Shown: positions 25,673-37,952 of the stretch, one piece after another
How the letters are laid out: each line of letters starts with the position of its first letter
How positions within the stretch are numbered: position 1 is the stretch's first letter
Assembly (NCBI RefSeq): GCF_011753055.1
Contig: NZ_VWWJ01000015.1
Location: 124,001-188,000, forward strand
DNA from: Burkholderia sp. Ax-1719
Lineage (GTDB): Bacteria; Pseudomonadota; Gammaproteobacteria; Burkholderiales; Burkholderiaceae
Length of the DNA stretch: 64,000 nucleotides
Reading direction: 5' to 3'
Notes under the pieces: generated by a model
Databases searched by the model: none
Told to the model about the DNA's origin: nothing
The model's input: only the letters and a program-made list of their open reading frames with translations
Made by a program: the position numbers and the translations under genes

Positions 25673-27457
25673 TTACATGCGCTCGGGAGCCGAGACGCCG
25701 ATTACGGCGAGGCCGTTCGCCAGCACCTGGCGCGTGGCCGCGAGCAGCGCGACGCGCGCATCGCGCACGGCTGCGTCGTCCACGAGAACGCGTTCGGCAT
25801 TGTAGAACGAGTGGAATTCAGCCGCGAGTTCACGCAGATAGAACGCCACGGCGTGCGGTGCGAGTTCCGCGGCGGCATGCGTGAGCATGTCGGGGAATTC
25901 GGCGAGTTTCGCGATGAGCGCGAGCGCGCGTTCGCTCGACAGCGGCGAGAGATCGACCGACGGCAGCGCGGCGAGGTTGCCGCCGTGCTTGCCTTGCCAG
26001 TCGCCGAGAATCGACGAGATACGCGCGTGCGCGTACTGCACGTAGTACACCGGGTTTTCGTCGTTTTCCTTCAGCGCGAGGTCGATGTCGAACACGAATT
26101 CGGTGTCGGCCTTGCGCGAGATGAGGAAGAAGCGCACGGCGTCGCGGCCGCGGCGGATGGTCGCTTCGTCGAGCAGATCCGGCGACACTTCGCTGCCCGG
26201 GTTCGCGCCGCCCGACCATTCGATCAGGTCGCGCACCGTCACGTAGCTGCCCGCGCGCTTGGAGATTTTCACCTCCGCGCCGTCGCGCATCACCGTGACC
26301 ATCTTGTGCAGCACGTAGTCGGGGTAGCCCTTCGGAATGCCCACGCCCATGGCCTGGAGACCGGCGCGCACGCGCGCGATGGTGCCGTGGTGGTCGGAGC
26401 CCTGAATGTTGATGACCTTGGTGAAGCCGCGTTCCCACTTGGTGACGTGGTAAGCGACATCGGGCAGGAAGTACGTGTAGGTGCCGTCGGACTTGCGCAT
26501 CACGCGGTCCTTGTCGTCGCCGTAGTCGGTGGTCTTGAGCCACAGCGCGCCGTCCTGCTCGTAGGTCTGGCCCGAAGCGATCAGCGCCTCGACGGTCTTC
26601 TCGACGCGGCCTTCCGTGTACAGCGACGACTCCAGGTAGTAGCGGTCGAACTTCACGCCGAAGGCCTGCAGATCCAGATCCTGCTCGTGGCGCAGGTAGG
26701 CCACGGCGAAGCGGCGGATCGCTTCGAGATTCTCGGGATCCTTCTCGCCCGTGACGGGCTCGCCGTCCTTGGCCGCGACGGTCTCGCCCGCGAGATAGTC
26801 GCGCGCGATATCGGCGATGTATTCACCGTTGTAGGCGGCTTCCGGCCACTCGGCGTCGCCGGGCTTGAAGCCGCGTGCGCGCGCCTGGGTCGAAACAGCG
26901 AGGTTGCCGATCTGCACGCCCGCGTCGTTGTAGTAGAACTCGCGATGCACGCCCCAGCCTTGCGAGGCCAGCACGTTCGAGATCGCGTCGCCCAGGGCCG
27001 CCTGACGGCCGTGGCCGACGTGCAGCGGACCGGTGGGGTTGGCCGAGACGAACTCGACCAGCACATGCTTGCCGGCGTCGCGCTGCGACTGGCCGAACGC
27101 GGCGCCTTCGGCGAACACGGCGTTCAGGACCGAGCGCTTGGCTTCGGCGCTCAGGCGCAGGTTGATGAAGCCGGGGCCGGCGACTTCGGCGTCGGCGACG
27201 AGGCCTGCGGCGGCGGGCAGCGCCTTCACGGCGTCGACGATCTGCTGGGCCAGCGCGCGCGGGTTGGCGCGCAGCGGCTTGGCCAGCTGCATCGCCACGT
27301 TGCAGGCGACGTCGCCGTGCGCGGCGACCTTCGGACGCTCGAGCGCGATGGCGGGCACGACGAATGCGGCCTCGGTGGCGCCTTCGGTGGCCTTCGCCAC
27401 CTGGGCGACGGCGTCGGCGAGCAGAGTCTCCAGGGTGTGTTTCTGTGCGGGCAGCAT
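25673..27457 (-). CDS. argS: Arginyl-tRNA synthetase
   Basis: A 594-residue class I synthetase charging tRNA-Arg. The N-terminal Add-1 domain is followed by the HIGH-equivalent HVGH at residues 146-149 (PTGPLHVGHGRQA). The KMSKS loop is replaced by KISKRAGSYVT, as in this family, and the DALR anticodon domain ends in LVDDAAVRDARVALLAATRQ. Size is normal. The SPOR, dsbA and SDR genes follow on the same strand. Confidence 0.97.
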   Translation of the reverse strand: MLPAQKHTLETLLADAVAQVAKATEGATEAAFVVPAIALERPKVAAHGDVACNVAMQLAKPLRANPRALAQQIVDAVKALPAAAGLVADAEVAGPGFINLRLSAEAKRSVLNAVFAEGAAFGQSQRDAGKHVLVEFVSANPTGPLHVGHGRQAALGDAISNVLASQGWGVHREFYYNDAGVQIGNLAVSTQARARGFKPGDAEWPEAAYNGEYIADIARDYLAGETVAAKDGEPVTGEKDPENLEAIRRFAVAYLRHEQDLDLQAFGVKFDRYYLESSLYTEGRVEKTVEALIASGQTYEQDGALWLKTTDYGDDKDRVMRKSDGTYTYFLPDVAYHVTKWERGFTKVINIQGSDHHGTIARVRAGLQAMGVGIPKGYPDYVLHKMVTVMRDGAEVKISKRAGSYVTVRDLIEWSGGANPGSEVSPDLLDEATIRRGRDAVRFFLISRKADTEFVFDIDLALKENDENPVYYVQYAHARISSILGDWQGKHGGNLAALPSVDLSPLSSERALALIAKLAEFPDMLTHAAAELAPHAVAFYLRELAAEFHSFYNAERVLVDDAAVRDARVALLAATRQVLANGLAVIGVSAPERM

Positions 27458-27750
27458 GCTTGTTGCAGGTCCTGTGCGGGTAGTTTGGGTGCGGGGCCGC
27501 CCGCGTAGTCGCTAAGGCGGCGCGTGCCGTCGAATTCGGTGAGAGCGGGCTTGTCGTGCCGTCCGGCCGTATCGTCCTTTCGCAGCGTGCGCCGAACTGG
27601 CGCTTCAGCGTGCCGGACGGGCGTGCCGCGCCCTGCGGGTAATTCCGTTCAGACGGATTTTAGCAGGTGCTAATATGTGAAATGAGAAGCCCGGCAAGCG
27701 CGGGTTCCGGTCACAACGCGCTTAACCTAGAAAATCAAAAGGGAACAGTC

Positions 27751-28077
27751 ATGCTGATTACGTTCAAATGCCACGCGTCGCCCGACGTGCTGATGCTCGA
27801 CAGCCTCGCGCAATATCTCCTCGGCATTATTGGCAAGCGGCTGGGCGAGCGCGGTGTCATCACCCGCGAAGAACTCGACAGCGCCATCAGCAAGCTCGAA
27901 TCAGCGATTGCCGTCGACAAAAAGGATCGCGCCGAGCACGACGGCCACTTCCACGAAGGCGAGGACGGTCGCGAGCCGCACGAACTGCCGCCGGGTCTCG
28001 CCCAGCGCGCGTTTCCCTTCCTCGACATGCTGCGCGCGGCGAAGAAGGAAGACAACGATATCGTCTGGGGCGTCTGA
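27751..28077 (+). CDS. DUF1840 domain-containing protein
   Basis: A 108-residue soluble protein of the DUF1840 family, common in betaproteobacteria. It opens with MLITFKCHASPDVLML and has a central acidic, His-rich loop (AEHDGHFHEGEDGREPHELP) that could bind metal. The ATG follows AAAAGGGAA. It is divergent from argS and ends in a clear terminator. The function of the family is unknown. Confidence 0.9.
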   Translation: MLITFKCHASPDVLMLDSLAQYLLGIIGKRLGERGVITREELDSAISKLESAIAVDKKDRAEHDGHFHEGEDGREPHELPPGLAQRAFPFLDMLRAAKKEDNDIVWGV

Positions 28078-28107
28078 AGCGCGTCGCGCAGACTCCATCC
28101 CAAATGC

Positions 28108-28135
28108 AAAGAGCCCGCATCGAGCGGGCTCTTTT
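28108..28135. terminator. Intrinsic terminator between DUF1840 and a convergent small gene
   Basis: AAAGAGCCCGC pairs with GCGGGCTCTTTT around a 5-base loop. The flanking A and T runs allow use on either strand. Confidence 0.9.
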
Positions 28136-28173
28136 GTTTTGCGGCGTGGTTTGCCTGATCGGCCTGACCGGCC

Positions 28174-28389
28174 TTACTGGCTGGCGGCCGTCGGCTCAGC
28201 CGTTTCCGCAGCCGATGCCGCACCCTTCTTCATCTTCTTTTTCTTCGGCTTCTTCACGTGTTTTTCAGTGGGCGCCGAATACGACGACACGGCGCTCGAC
28301 TCGTGCGGCGCGGAGGCCGGTTGCGCGAACGACGGCTGGGCGAGCGCGGCGACGCCAAAGGCGGTCAACATCAACATCAGCTTCTTCAT
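28174..28389 (-). CDS. Small exported Lys-rich protein, unknown function
   Basis: A 71-residue protein with a plausible signal peptide (MKKLMLMLTAFGVAALAQPSFA) and a short mature part made of a Ser/Ala linker, a lysine cluster (KHVKKPKKKKMKKG) and an Ala/Glu/Thr tail. GGAGAA lies before the ATG. I do not recognise a family beyond similar small exported proteins of Burkholderia. The basic cluster might bind LPS or nucleic acid; that is a guess. Confidence 0.6.
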   Translation of the reverse strand: MKKLMLMLTAFGVAALAQPSFAQPASAPHESSAVSSYSAPTEKHVKKPKKKKMKKGAASAAETAEPTAASQ

Positions 28390-28648
28390 ACGATTGTTCT
28401 CCGTCGAGGTTGCTTCGATCTGTTTTTAAGGACTTGCTGATGAGCGAGCCGGCGCGCAACGAGGCGTTTTTTTGCCGCAATGCCTGGCCGCGCTTGGGCC
28501 ACCTTGAGCCAAGGGTGATGCGCGGCCATCTTACAAAGCCGAAAAATTCCGTGCGCGAAATATTCAGGCTATCGGTTTGCGTATGTTCCGACTGTCGGGC
28601 CGCCACAACGATGTGCGGCCCGACTGCGCAAGACGGCCTGCGAGCGCC

Positions 28649-31366
<2,718 letters not shown>

Positions 31367-31449
31367 GGCGTGGGACTGGATCGTCGGATGTCGTGTTGAG
31401 TCGGCGTGGCTTCGGCTTGGCTTCGGTCGCGGGCGGGGATGCAGGCGAG

Positions 31450-32529
31450 TTACGCCGCGTCCCGATACTGCCCCGGCCAGCGGCGCGGCTTGATCGTTTC
31501 GAGCGCTTTGGCAATCGCCGCGATGTGCTCGGGCGTGGTGCCGCAGCAGCCGCCTGCCACATTCACGAGCCCCGCCGTGGCGAATTCCTTGAGCAGCGCC
31601 GAGGTATCGGCCGGCGTTTCGTCGAAGCCCGTGTCGCTCATCGGGTTAGGCAGACCGGCGTTCGGGTAGCACGAGACATACGTGTCGCACAGCTTGGCCA
31701 GTTCGGCGATGTACGGACGCATCAGCGCTGCGCCCAGCGCGCAGTTCAGGCCGAAAGTGAGCGGCCTGGCGTGACGCAGCGAATTCCAGAAGGCCTCGAC
31801 GGTCTGGCCCGAGAGAATGCGGCCCGAGGCGTCCGTGACCGTGCCCGAGATCATGATCGGCAGGTTCTCGCCAGTGTCTTCGAACAGCTGGTCGAGCGCG
31901 AACAGGGCGGCCTTGGCGTTGAGCGTGTCGAAGATGGTCTCGACGAGGAACAGGTCACAGCCGCCGTCCATCAGCGCCTTGGCCTGCTCGTAGTAGGCCT
32001 TGCGCAGTTCCTCGAAAGTTACGTTGCGTGCGCCCGGGTCGTTCACGTCCGGCGAGATGCTGGCGGTCTTCGGCGTCGGGCCGATCGCGCCGGCGGCAAA
32101 GCGCGGCTTGTCCGGAGTGGAGTACTTGTCGCACGCGGCGCGCGCGAGTTTCGCCGATTCGAGGTTCATCTCGATGGCGAGTTCGCCCATGCCGTAGTCG
32201 TCCTGCGCCACCGTGGTTGCGCCGAACGTGTTGGTCTCGATGATGTCGGCGCCCGCGGCCAGATACTGCTCGTGAATCTCGCTGATGATCTGCGGCTGCG
32301 TGAGCGAGAGCAGTTCGTTGTTGCCCTTGATGTCGCGCGGATAGTCCTTGAAGCGCTCGACGCCGCCTTGACCACGATAGGCGGCTTCGTCGAGCTTGTA
32401 GCGCTGGATCATCGTCCCCATCGCACCGTCGAGGATCACGATGCGGGAGGCCAGCAGCGCGGGCAGCGAGGCTGCGCGCGTGTACGGCGTGGCACGAGGA
32501 GGCGTAGCGTGTTCGGCGGGCTGGTTCAT
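31450..32529 (-). CDS. metH: Methionine synthase, homocysteine-binding part
   Basis: A 359-residue homocysteine S-methyltransferase domain corresponding to the first module of MetH. The N-terminal VILDGAMGTMIQRYKLDE, the LNCALG cysteine and the GGCCG pair (Cys328-Cys329) supply the zinc ligands that activate homocysteine. It is followed by 83 bases and then the gene for the remaining modules, so the enzyme works as two polypeptides. I see no B12 riboswitch upstream. The 5' neighbour is DUF3567, separated by a terminator. Confidence 0.94.
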   Translation of the reverse strand: MNQPAEHATPPRATPYTRAASLPALLASRIVILDGAMGTMIQRYKLDEAAYRGQGGVERFKDYPRDIKGNNELLSLTQPQIISEIHEQYLAAGADIIETNTFGATTVAQDDYGMGELAIEMNLESAKLARAACDKYSTPDKPRFAAGAIGPTPKTASISPDVNDPGARNVTFEELRKAYYEQAKALMDGGCDLFLVETIFDTLNAKAALFALDQLFEDTGENLPIMISGTVTDASGRILSGQTVEAFWNSLRHARPLTFGLNCALGAALMRPYIAELAKLCDTYVSCYPNAGLPNPMSDTGFDETPADTSALLKEFATAGLVNVAGGCCGTTPEHIAAIAKALETIKPRRWPGQYRDAA

Positions 32530-32643
32530 GGGTGGCGGGCGCGCGAAAGCGCCGGTCGAGCTGGGAAACCCAATATTGTATCCGTAGCCGGGACGCCCCG
32601 CTGTCGCGGGCGTGGCGATCGGCCCCCAATGTCTTCGGCGAAA

Positions 32644-32682
32644 AGAAAGCCCCGCGCGGCGCGCGGCCGGGCGGGGCTTTCT
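32644..32682 (-). terminator. Intrinsic terminator downstream of the DUF3567 gene
   Basis: AGAAAGCCCCGC pairs with GCGGGGCTTTCT on either side of a GC-rich loop. Read on the minus strand it ends with TTTCTTTT, separating DUF3567 from metH. Confidence 0.8.
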
Positions 32683-32764
32683 GACGGGCGCGCCGCCATG
32701 AAGCGTGGGCGCGGGTGTTTTACTGCATGAGCGTGGGAGCCGTCATGCTGAGGGCCGCCACGTG

Positions 32765-33022
32765 TCAGTGCAGCACCACGGGTTGCTGCATGAGGCTGTC
32801 GAACTGTCCGAGGAATTCGTCCACCTCGTCGAGCGACTGATCCTCGTCCATCAGCTTCTGCACGTCTTCGCGAAAACGTGCCGCCATCACACCATCGATG
32901 AACAACTCGCGGCGCGCGTTCTTGTCGACAATTTCATAGCCGCCAGAGCGCATGGCGACGTGACCGTCCTGCGGGGGAAACTCGACAACGCAATAGTTCG
33001 GACTGTTGTAGATCATCTGCAT
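32765..33022 (-). CDS. DUF3567 (BTH_I0359-like) protein
   Basis: An 85-residue soluble protein of the DUF3567 family, named after a Burkholderia thailandensis member. It starts MQMIYNSPNYCVVEFPP and ends in an acidic helix (EDQSLDEVDEFLGQFDSLM). The GGAGTG-type ribosome site precedes the ATG. A single Cys is present. It is nearly confined to betaproteobacteria and its function is unknown. Confidence 0.88.
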   Translation of the reverse strand: MQMIYNSPNYCVVEFPPQDGHVAMRSGGYEIVDKNARRELFIDGVMAARFREDVQKLMDEDQSLDEVDEFLGQFDSLMQQPVVLH

Positions 33023-33213
33023 GGCGACACTCCTTTTTCCTGTGCTCCCTCACTGCTTCTGTCGATACATGGAGCGTTCGATCTGGAATTCAAGGGGTGG
33101 GTCCCGCATCACCTCTTTTTCGGACTGCTCTCCCTCTACTTCCCCGTCTTTGATGCCTGCTTCGGTACGACAGTTCTGCGTGCCCTTTTTGAACTTCGAT
33201 GAGCCTTGACCAA

Positions 33214-34053
33214 CTACGGATTTCGCGGCGCTGCGGATGCAGGGTGCAATTGCTGGGCCTGTTGACGTAAAAACGTTTCCAGCAGGGCCGCGAAGCTATG
33301 GGAATCCTCAACCGGGGCCAGATGTGCGGCGTCGAGTGTTTCGAAACGTGCGCCGGAAATGGCCTGCGCGAGCGCTTCGGTGAGCGCGGGCGGCGTGCCG
33401 GTATCGTGGCGTCCCGCCACCGTGAGCGTCGGCACGCGCAACTGCGCGAGTCGTTCGTGAACGTCGAAGTCGCGCAGGGCCTCGCAGGCGCTTGCGTAGC
33501 CCTGCGCAGGCGTGCGTAATAAAACGTCGCAGATGCGGGCAACCGTATCGCGATTCGTGCGACGGAAATCGGCTGTGAACCAGCGCGCCATCGTCACGTC
33601 GGCAATCGCGCCCAGGCCTTCGCTGCGCACCAGCGCAGCGCGTTCGTTCCACGTCGCGCGTGCTTCGGGCGCGGTGCGGCTCGCGGTATCGCACAGCGTG
33701 AGCGAGAGCACGCGCGAGCGCGCTGATCCGGCGTGATCGAGCGCGAACTGCTGCGCGATCATGCCGCCCATCGACATGCCGACCAGATGCGTTTTTTCGA
33801 TGTCTTTCGCATCGAGCAAAGCGGTGAGATCGGCGGCCAGTTCCTTGAAGCCGAATGGGCTGCGAGATATGGCACTCGCGCCATGGCCGCGCACGTCATA
33901 ACGCAAGACGCGAAAGCGATGCCGGAAATGACCCGCAAGTGTGTCCCACACGGAGAGATCGCCGCCGAGCTGATGAATGAACGTCAGCGCGGGGCCGCCG
34001 CTGCGGTCTTCGAAGACGTAGCGCGTATCGATGCCATTGACAGTCGCTTGCAT
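33214..34053 (-). CDS. Alpha/beta hydrolase, 3-oxoadipate enol-lactonase-like
   Basis: A 279-residue hydrolase. The nucleophile elbow is GMSMGGMIAQ, preceded by YDVRGHGAS and FIHQLGGDLSVWD. The acid residue lies in AGRHDTGTPP and the base in DAAHLAPVED. This pattern resembles PcaD-type enol-lactonases and general esterases. No other beta-ketoadipate genes are nearby, so I would not assign it to that pathway. The ATG follows GGAGGAACG. Confidence 0.85.
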   Translation of the reverse strand: MQATVNGIDTRYVFEDRSGGPALTFIHQLGGDLSVWDTLAGHFRHRFRVLRYDVRGHGASAISRSPFGFKELAADLTALLDAKDIEKTHLVGMSMGGMIAQQFALDHAGSARSRVLSLTLCDTASRTAPEARATWNERAALVRSEGLGAIADVTMARWFTADFRRTNRDTVARICDVLLRTPAQGYASACEALRDFDVHERLAQLRVPTLTVAGRHDTGTPPALTEALAQAISGARFETLDAAHLAPVEDSHSFAALLETFLRQQAQQLHPASAAPRNP

Positions 34054-34413
34054 GCGTTCCTCCTTGGCCGGTGCGGTCGGGAGTCAGGCTGGTTGCGAGG
34101 TACTGCGTGGACGTCGTGCGTGTTTTGCAAACGGTATTGCAAAGTGCATCGCAAGCCGCGCGCCTGAAAGGCGCAAACGGGTGATTCGCGCAGCCGGGTG
34201 CGCCGGTGCGATGCGTGGCTCGAGCCTCCCTTCGAACGCTTTCCTCTGTTCTTTCTTGTGCTCGTCTCGGGCCGCGCGCGCATTCGATGCGGTTCGGATG
34301 CAGGGCGCTTCGATGATTTCCAGTATGCGCTATTTCGCGCGAACGTGCGGTCAGAAAGGCCGGTTTTGCGGCTCGCCGACGCAGTTGTTGTGCGCCTGTG
34401 TGCGGGAGGACGC
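34054..34413. other. Intergenic region with no gene recognised
   Basis: About 360 bases between two minus-strand genes. Frames here on either strand have no family resemblance and no ribosome site. It probably holds the promoter of the hydrolase gene. Confidence 0.5.
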
Positions 34414-35787
34414 TTAAGGGTGCATTGGCGCGTCGGCGGCCGGTTCGGGAAGCGTTTGCGGGGCTTGATCGGCAGGCGGCGCGAGGGCCGCTGCGGGCGT
34501 CGCGGTGCTGCTTGCGTCGTTCGATGCGGGTGCGGGCGGCGTGGGCGTTTGCGATGCCTGCGATGCCGCCGGAGCGCTCGCTGCAGACGTATCCGTCGCG
34601 TTCGCAGCGTTCGCAGCGCTCGAATCATCCGATGCTTTCGGCACGCTCAGCGCGCCATGCCACAGCAATTCGACTTCGGTGCCGTTGGGTTCGGTCTGCA
34701 CGAGACGCACCGGCAGCCAGCCGAGCGCCGGCGCGAGCCACACGTCGATGCGGCGTTTGTCGCCATCGTGGCGCGGCAGACGCATGAAGTGGCGCGCCGT
34801 GACGTAGCCATGATCCGTGCTGACGGATTCGTCGCCGATGGTGGTGATCGGCCAGATTTCGCCGCTGTCGTTATCGGCCACGTAGAACTCTCGCGTGACG
34901 CCGGGCTTGTAGGTGTCGGGATCGCCGCGCACGAGGCTCGCAAGCTGCATCACCATGCTGAAGCGGTCCTGCGCGCCATCGGGCAAGGCGAGCGAATTCG
35001 GCGTGCGCGTGAAGACGATCTGCTTCTCTTTGCGATTGAACACCGTAAAGTCCGCGGGCCTGCGTCCGCGTTTTTCGATGTACTGGTCAGGCGCGAGACC
35101 GAATGCGTCGACGTGGCCGTGGCTCGTCCAGCTAAATGTGCCGACGAAAGGCAACGGAATCGATACGACCATTTCGTAGTGCTGGCCGTCGCTCTTCCAG
35201 TGGATCGTGCCCGGCGCGTTGCGGGCGCCGTTGAAGAAGGTGTCGTATTCGAGTTCGCCCGATGGTGGGACCTGGAACTTGACGCCGTGCGAGGCCTGCG
35301 TCGCCGGTGCATTCGGCGTGTTGCCGTTGTCCGGCGCGGCGGCTTGCGCCGTGCCGCTAGCGCTGCCCGAAGGCGAAGCGGCGGCGTCGGATGCGGCGGG
35401 ATTCGATGCCGCTTCTGCGGGCGCGGCGGGTGCAGCGGGCGTTTTTGGATGCGCTTCGGGCGGCGTGAGCGCCTGCAGTGTGTGCGGCGGACTGGGCGCG
35501 CGTTTGGGCGGCGCGGGCCGCGAGGGCGCGGCAGGCTTCGCGGCGGGCGCAGCGGGTTTGGCCTGTTGCTCGATGCGTTCGGTTTTGAGCAGGCGCACCT
35601 GCACCGGCACATGCGCGGGCGCAACCGGCTGGGCGGTGTGATGACGTTCGAACCATTGCGCCGCGAGCCAGTGCAGCAGCGTCACCAGCACGAACGCCGC
35701 CACCCAGCGCCACGCGTTCGAGCGCTGGGGCGAGGTGGATGAAGTGAGCGAGTTAGACGCGTTTCGGTCGGCGGTGGAACGGGTCAT
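34414..35787 (-). CDS. DUF3108 domain-containing periplasmic protein
   Basis: A 457-residue protein. One N-terminal membrane helix (WVAAFVLVTLLHWLAAQWF) is followed by a long Pro/Ala-rich linker, then the DUF3108 beta-rich domain (about residues 170-380, with LEYDTFFNGARNAPGTIHW and LPRHDGDKRRIDVWLAPALG), and a 70-residue Ala/Ser/Pro tail. The layout places the domain in the periplasm. DUF3108 resembles lipid-binding or barrel-like outer envelope proteins, but no activity is proven. Low-complexity sequence at both ends of the domain is unusual. Confidence 0.87.
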   Translation of the reverse strand: MTRSTADRNASNSLTSSTSPQRSNAWRWVAAFVLVTLLHWLAAQWFERHHTAQPVAPAHVPVQVRLLKTERIEQQAKPAAPAAKPAAPSRPAPPKRAPSPPHTLQALTPPEAHPKTPAAPAAPAEAASNPAASDAAASPSGSASGTAQAAAPDNGNTPNAPATQASHGVKFQVPPSGELEYDTFFNGARNAPGTIHWKSDGQHYEMVVSIPLPFVGTFSWTSHGHVDAFGLAPDQYIEKRGRRPADFTVFNRKEKQIVFTRTPNSLALPDGAQDRFSMVMQLASLVRGDPDTYKPGVTREFYVADNDSGEIWPITTIGDESVSTDHGYVTARHFMRLPRHDGDKRRIDVWLAPALGWLPVRLVQTEPNGTEVELLWHGALSVPKASDDSSAANAANATDTSAASAPAASQASQTPTPPAPASNDASSTATPAAALAPPADQAPQTLPEPAADAPMHP

Positions 35788-35858
35788 TGAATCTTCGGGC
35801 CTGATCGCGGATTAGCGTTACTGTGACACGGCAAGCACGACCCACGCAGAAGCGGCGC

Positions 35859-36776
35859 TCAACGCTCCGCAGGGCTGTACCCCAATTCATACGAGAGCTT
35901 GCGTGCGCAGTCGCGCAAGGCCGTATCGACGGCGCCGTTCCATTCGCTCTCGAACGCGCCTTCGTGTCCCAGTGCGATCAGCCCGAGCGCGAGTTCGCCG
36001 CTCGCGTCGAACACCGGCGTGCAGAACGCGTGGATAGTCGGCAGCAGCATGCCTTCCACACGCGCTGCGCCGTGCTCGCGCACTTCGGCGAGCGTGGCTT
36101 CGAGCGCCTCGGCGCTGCGCGGCGTCGAGCCCCACGAGTAGTGCTGCGCGCTGCCAAGCTCGCGCTCGATCATCGGCGCGGTCTTGCTGCGCGGCAGGTA
36201 GGCCGCGAACAGCAGGCCCGTCGCGGAACTGAGCATTGGCATCACGTCGCCGAGTTTGAGCGACGCCTTGGCCGGATGGCTCGATTCCATCCAGTGCACC
36301 ACGGTCGGCCCCTGGTTGCCCCAGACGGCGATGCCCACGGTGATGTCGAGTGCGTCGCGCAGTTCGGCCAGCGCGATGCGCGCGAGCTTCACGCCGTCGA
36401 CGCGCGCAAGACGCGCCAACCCCAGTTGCAGCGCGAAGCCGCCCAGTTCGTAGCGGCCCGACACCGGGTCCTGCGCCACCACGCCCAGGCGCAGAAAACT
36501 CACTAGATAGCGGTGAGCTTTCGCAGGGCTCATGCCCGCGCGCTGCGCCAGGTCGCGCAGCATCATCGCGCGCGGCTCGCTGGTGAGCACGTCGAGCAGG
36601 CGAAAGCCCACTTCGATCGACTGGATGCCCGAGCGCAGCTTTTCTTCGCCGCCGTCGCCGGCGTCGTTCGTGGCGTCGTTTGCGCTGTCAGTCGACGCGT
36701 TGAGATCGTCGGGATCGACGCTGTCCTCCACGGAGGCGTCGGCGGAGCGGGACGATGAAGCGGAGCGGGTCGGCAT
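35859..36776 (-). CDS. IclR-family transcriptional regulator
   Basis: A 305-residue IclR-type repressor/activator. An acidic, Ser/Asp-rich 45-residue N-terminal extension is unusual. It precedes the winged helix (IQSIEVGFRLLDVLTSEPR to MSPAKAHRYLVSFLRLGVV). The effector domain follows, with GPTVVHWMESSHP and LLPTIHAFCTPVFDASGELALG. It is divergent from the FAH-family gene with 120 bases between starts, so that gene and the crotonase gene after it are likely targets. Confidence 0.93.
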   Translation of the reverse strand: MPTRSASSSRSADASVEDSVDPDDLNASTDSANDATNDAGDGGEEKLRSGIQSIEVGFRLLDVLTSEPRAMMLRDLAQRAGMSPAKAHRYLVSFLRLGVVAQDPVSGRYELGGFALQLGLARLARVDGVKLARIALAELRDALDITVGIAVWGNQGPTVVHWMESSHPAKASLKLGDVMPMLSSATGLLFAAYLPRSKTAPMIERELGSAQHYSWGSTPRSAEALEATLAEVREHGAARVEGMLLPTIHAFCTPVFDASGELALGLIALGHEGAFESEWNGAVDTALRDCARKLSYELGYSPAER

Positions 36777-36896
36777 ACGAAGCGATGGCGTTAAAGTGCG
36801 CGAAGGTCGCGATGGCAGGAATGGCGCACGCCCTTGGGTCGCGCCGATTCACCATCGTAGAATACATTTCCTCTATCGTCACTCACGCCTCAATCC

Positions 36897-37889
36897 ATGA
36901 AACTCGCCACGCTGAAGGACGGCACCCGCGACGGCCAGCTGATCGTCGTTTCCCGCGACCTGCGCAGCGCCGCCATTGCCGATGCGATCGCGCCCACGCT
37001 GCAACGCGTGCTCGACGACTGGCGCTTTTACGCGCCGCAACTGCTCGATCTGTACGAAGCGCTCAACCAGGGCCGCGCGCGCAACGCCTTCAGCTTCGAT
37101 GCGCGCGACTGCATGGCGCCCCTGCCGCGCGCCTACCAGTGGGCCGACGGCTCGGCCTATGTGAACCACGTCGAACTCGTGCGCCGCGCGCGCGGGGCGG
37201 AAATGCCGCCCGAGTTCTGGACCGATCCGCTCATGTACCAGGGCGGCAGCGACGACTTCATCGGCCCGACTGACGACATCGTGTGCGGATCGGAAGCCTT
37301 CGGCATCGATTTCGAAGCGGAAGTGGCCGTCATCACCGGCGACGTGCCGATGGGCGCGAGCGCCGACGAAGCGCTCAAGCACGTGCGCCTGATCGCGCTG
37401 GCCAACGACGTTTCGCTGCGCAACCTGATTCCCGCCGAACTGGCCAAGGGCTTCGGCTTCTTCCAGAGCAAGCCGGCCACCTCGTTTTCGCCGGTGGTCG
37501 TCACGCCGGATGAACTGGGCGAGCACTGGCGCGAAGGCCGCGTGCATCTGCCGATGCTGGTCTACTGGAACAACAAGAAGGTGGGCCAGCCCGACGCGGG
37601 CACCGACATGGTGTTCCACTTCGGCCAGCTGATCGCGCACGCGGCGAAGACGCGCAATCTGCGTGCGGGCGCGATCGTGGGTTCGGGCACGGTGTCGAAC
37701 AAGGATGCGAAGCGCGGCTACTGCTGTATCGCCGAAAAGCGCTGCCTCGAAACCATCGAGCACGGCGAAGCGCGTACGGAATTCATGAAGTTCGGCGACA
37801 GTGTGAAGATCGAAATGCTCGATCCGGCCGGCCAGTCGATTTTCGGTGCGATCGATCAGGCGGTGACGGCGCTGTCGGACGCGCAGTAA
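36897..37889 (+). CDS. Fumarylacetoacetate hydrolase-family protein
   Basis: A 330-residue FAH-superfamily protein that likely hydrolyses a beta-diketone or fumarylpyruvate-type ring-cleavage product. Metal ligands appear in IDFEAEVAVI and in FGFFQSKPATSFSPVVV; the C-terminal block contains GAIVGSGTVSNKD and RGYCCIAEKR. The gene is divergent from an IclR regulator and is followed by a crotonase gene 63 bases on, suggesting one catabolic unit. Neither homogentisate dioxygenase nor other ring-cleavage genes are in the window, so the substrate is open. Confidence 0.9.
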   Translation: MKLATLKDGTRDGQLIVVSRDLRSAAIADAIAPTLQRVLDDWRFYAPQLLDLYEALNQGRARNAFSFDARDCMAPLPRAYQWADGSAYVNHVELVRRARGAEMPPEFWTDPLMYQGGSDDFIGPTDDIVCGSEAFGIDFEAEVAVITGDVPMGASADEALKHVRLIALANDVSLRNLIPAELAKGFGFFQSKPATSFSPVVVTPDELGEHWREGRVHLPMLVYWNNKKVGQPDAGTDMVFHFGQLIAHAAKTRNLRAGAIVGSGTVSNKDAKRGYCCIAEKRCLETIEHGEARTEFMKFGDSVKIEMLDPAGQSIFGAIDQAVTALSDAQ

Positions 37890-37952
37890 GCGACGATCAA
37901 GCGCTGACGCGGCACCGCGAAACACACAACAGAACAGACAGGAGACAGTGCC

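Noticed and set aside
25607..27508. A 633-codon plus-strand frame opposite argS
   Set aside because: It is an antisense shadow caused by codon bias; the minus-strand frame has complete ArgS motifs.
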